A DNA stretch of 7,879 bases, from assembly GCA_020072905.1 (NCBI GenBank), contig JAIQGB010000201.1, positions 1-7,879 of the forward strand. The letters run 5' to 3'. This document shows positions 6,162-7,879 of this stretch, piece after piece (position 1 is the first letter of the stretch; every line of letters begins with the position of its first letter). Under the pieces are notes generated by a model. The model was not told the DNA's origin. It did no database searches and saw only the letters and a list, made by a program, of their open reading frames with translations. The translations under genes were made by a program, and so were the position numbers. The stretch is from Terriglobia bacterium. GTDB lineage: Bacteria > Acidobacteriota > Terriglobia > UBA7540.

Positions 6162-7879
6162 CTACAAATACGGGTTGGGCGTGCCGGGAGGCAGGCGCAT
6201 CTCCCGCCGGACGCGCTCCATGAACGGCTTCCACCGGGGGTCTCGCCGGAAGCCGACGGAGCCGGGATCGTATCGGGGGGAAATGATCAGGTAAGGGGTC
6301 CGCTGTTCCAGCGCTTGATCGAGAAGTCGGAAAGCTTCGTCCATTCGGCCCAGCCCCGAGTACACCAACGCGAGACAATACGGCGAGATATACCGATTCT
6401 TCGACGCCTGCTCCATCTCAGCGAGAACCTTGAGGGCATCAGCTCGGCGCCCCGCCAAGCCGTACGCCAGGCCGAGGGCAGCGAAGGCCACAGGGGGCGG
6501 GGGTTCAGGGCGGGCCAGCTTGAGCACCGCCTCGAACTCGGCCGCAGCCTGGCCGGGCTGCCCGAGCTCAAGTCGGGCGCCTCCAATTTGCTGGCGCACA
6601 ATCCAGAGAGTCGGATTCCGCTGCATCACCCGCTCGGCCTCCTCAAGGGTCTTCTCAAAGCGTCCCTGGTACAGCCACCACGCGACGGCGTTAAAGTCGT
6701 TCAAAGGCGAAAGCGGGTCAAGTTCGCGCGCTCGATCAAAGTGCCGACGCGCCTCATCAAAACGGAGAAGAGTAAACACAAATATCTGCCCATACAGATT
6801 CTCGGCGGCCGCATAGGCGGGTCGCAGCTCGAGAGCCTTTTCGAACTCTTGCTGCGCTTTTACGAGATCCCATTCCCCGTCGATCGCGATGACCGCGCGC
6901 GCCTTGTGAGCGTCGGCGAGGTTGGGGTCGAGCTTCAGTGCCCTGTCGGCCGCCGCGATCGCCTTGTCACGCACTTCAGCCGGGGCGACATATTCGTTCC
7001 CCATTGCCGCCAGCGACCACAGGGCTTCGCCTAAACCCGCCCAGGCCGGGGCGTAGGTCGGATCGCGGTCAACCACCTTCTGGAACAGCTCAATCGCCTG
7101 ACGGAATTGCTCTTCGCGCGTTGCGTACTCTAAGATCGCCTTGGCCTTGAGCGTTTGGTCGTAGACCTCCGGATCGACCTGGCGGGCTGCCTTCAGCCGT
7201 TCGCTCTCCTGTGGGGTGACGGCGGCGCGGACTTTGTCAGCAATCGCGCTGGCGATTTCGCCCTGCAAGGCCAGCACGCTGCGCAGGTCGCGCTGGTAGC
7301 TCTCCGCCCAGAGATGCTGGTCAGTTGCAGCTTGAATGAGCTGCGCGGTGATGCGCACCTGCCCGCCCTCGCGCAGCACCGACCCTTCGATCAGCGCGTC
7401 CACGTTCAGCTCTTTGGCGATCTGCGGCAAAGGCTTTTTGGTGCCCTTGTACTGCATCATCGAGGTGCGCGAAATGACTTTCAGGGCGCTGATCTTGGCC
7501 AGGTTCGTAATCAGCTCTTCGGTCATGCCGTCGGCAAAATACTCCTGCTCTTTGTCGCCCGAGAGGTTTTCGAGCGGCAGCACGGCGAGCGACCGAATCT
7601 TAGGTGCAGCGGCTGGGCGCAGCAGCCGGTCGCGCAGCCCACCGACGTTCAGCCCAATCAGCACCGCGAGGCAGGCGACCAGCGCAATGACGCCCAGTGC
7701 CAGCGCCCAGCGCCTCGGTCGCTCTGCGGCTTGCCGCGCCCGCCAGAGCATGGCAAGCCCTACTCCTACTTTCCCCGCGGTCTCGGTCTTCAGGCGCTCC
7801 AGATCAGCTTTCAGGTCCGCCGCCGTTTGGTAGCGCAGCTTGCGGTCTTTCTCCAGCGCCTTGCTGAGGATGCGCTCCA
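6162..7879 (-). CDS. Membrane Ser/Thr protein kinase with TolB-like and TPR domains, 5' end outside window
   Basis: C-terminal 571 residues of a receptor-like kinase. The frame stays open from the ATG at 7751 to the window edge through 42 more codons, reading ERILSKALEKDRKLRYQTAA then DLKADLERLK, the last helices of a Hanks-type kinase domain with the conserved Arg; the catalytic core lies outside. Numbered from the Met at 7751: one membrane helix at about 15-37; a TolB-N/FlgO-like domain at about 52-175 (SLAVLPLENLSGDKEQEYFADGMTEEL, then the ALIEGSVLREGGQVRITAQLI region); and TPR-like helical repeats from about 195 to 485, with ALKLDP, ALELRP and ARELDP repeat ends. With the kinase cytoplasmic, the TolB/TPR part should face the periplasm and may sense or bind a partner. 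This architecture is common in Acidobacteriota. Ligand and targets are unknown. No T-tract terminator follows the stop. Confidence 0.9.
   Translation of the reverse strand, partial: ERILSKALEKDRKLRYQTAADLKADLERLKTETAGKVGVGLAMLWRARQAAERPRRWALALGVIALVACLAVLIGLNVGGLRDRLLRPAAAPKIRSLAVLPLENLSGDKEQEYFADGMTEELITNLAKISALKVISRTSMMQYKGTKKPLPQIAKELNVDALIEGSVLREGGQVRITAQLIQAATDQHLWAESYQRDLRSVLALQGEIASAIADKVRAAVTPQESERLKAARQVDPEVYDQTLKAKAILEYATREEQFRQAIELFQKVVDRDPTYAPAWAGLGEALWSLAAMGNEYVAPAEVRDKAIAAADRALKLDPNLADAHKARAVIAIDGEWDLVKAQQEFEKALELRPAYAAAENLYGQIFVFTLLRFDEARRHFDRARELDPLSPLNDFNAVAWWLYQGRFEKTLEEAERVMQRNPTLWIVRQQIGGARLELGQPGQAAAEFEAVLKLARPEPPPPVAFAALGLAYGLAGRRADALKVLAEMEQASKNRYISPYCLALVYSGLGRMDEAFRLLDQALEQRTPYLIISPRYDPGSVGFRRDPRWKPFMERVRREMRLPPGTPNPYL

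Noticed and set aside
5870..6223. Plus-strand frame of 117 codons in the gene-free region, and a 77-codon minus-strand frame at 5757-5990.
   Set aside because: No recognisable motif or start signal; the plus frame runs into the kinase 3' end on the other strand, and both contain the inverted repeats.
6315..7034. Plus-strand open frame of about 239 codons opposite the kinase TPR region.
   Set aside because: Antisense shadow of a clear TPR-coding sequence; no motif or ribosome-binding site.
7749..7751. ATG at 7751 as the true start of the kinase gene.
   Set aside because: The upstream in-frame codons encode recognisable kinase-domain residues, so this Met is internal.
1..7879. tRNA, rRNA, CRISPR arrays, insertion sequences.
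   Set aside because: Looked for on both strands; no clover-leaf, regular spaced repeats, transposase motifs or terminal inverted repeats with target duplication were seen.

Overview
The window carries four recognisable protein-coding genes, plus a short leader peptide and a transcription attenuator. The DNA is GC-rich throughout. Dense coding, a receptor-type Ser/Thr kinase with a TolB-like/TPR extracytoplasmic part, a large Ntn hydrolase of the C45/phospholipase-B-like type and a lone M16 peptidase together suggest Acidobacteriota or a related soil phylum. That placement is inference from gene content; no rRNA or other phylogenetic marker is present.

Layout, left to right. (1) Positions 1-1368, plus strand: C45/phospholipase-B-like Ntn hydrolase whose start lies left of the window; its visible beginning looks like the end of a signal peptide. 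(2) Positions 1369-1646: a regulatory region with a promoter (TTGCCC, 18 nt, TATACT), a 22-codon peptide in which 8 residues are aromatic, and a set of mutually exclusive RNA stems ending in an intrinsic terminator. (3) Positions 1656-2693, plus: type I-beta DAHP synthase with an N-terminal ferredoxin-like regulatory domain, the entry step of aromatic amino acid synthesis. (4) Positions 2694-2853: a chain of hairpins resembling a dispersed intergenic palindromic repeat, then a promoter almost touching the next start codon. (5) Positions 2854-4245, plus: group II PLP-dependent decarboxylase of unknown substrate. (6) Positions 4283-5548, minus, convergent with the previous gene: M16 zinc peptidase. 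(7) Positions 5549-6161: about 600 nt with no convincing gene but several inverted repeats. (8) Positions 6162-7879, minus: 3' part of a membrane Ser/Thr kinase gene that runs off the right edge.

The most interesting element is the attenuator. All four classical segments can be drawn by hand: leader-codon segment 1 pairs with segment 2, 2 with 3 (antiterminator), and 3 with 4 (terminator). The peptide is rich in Tyr and Phe, and the gene behind it makes the precursor of Tyr, Phe and Trp. Starvation for aromatic amino acids should therefore stall the ribosome and switch DAHP synthase on. With the likely allosteric domain on the enzyme, the pathway entry would be controlled at both the RNA and protein level. 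The leader peptide and the decarboxylase both appear to start on nearly leaderless transcripts.
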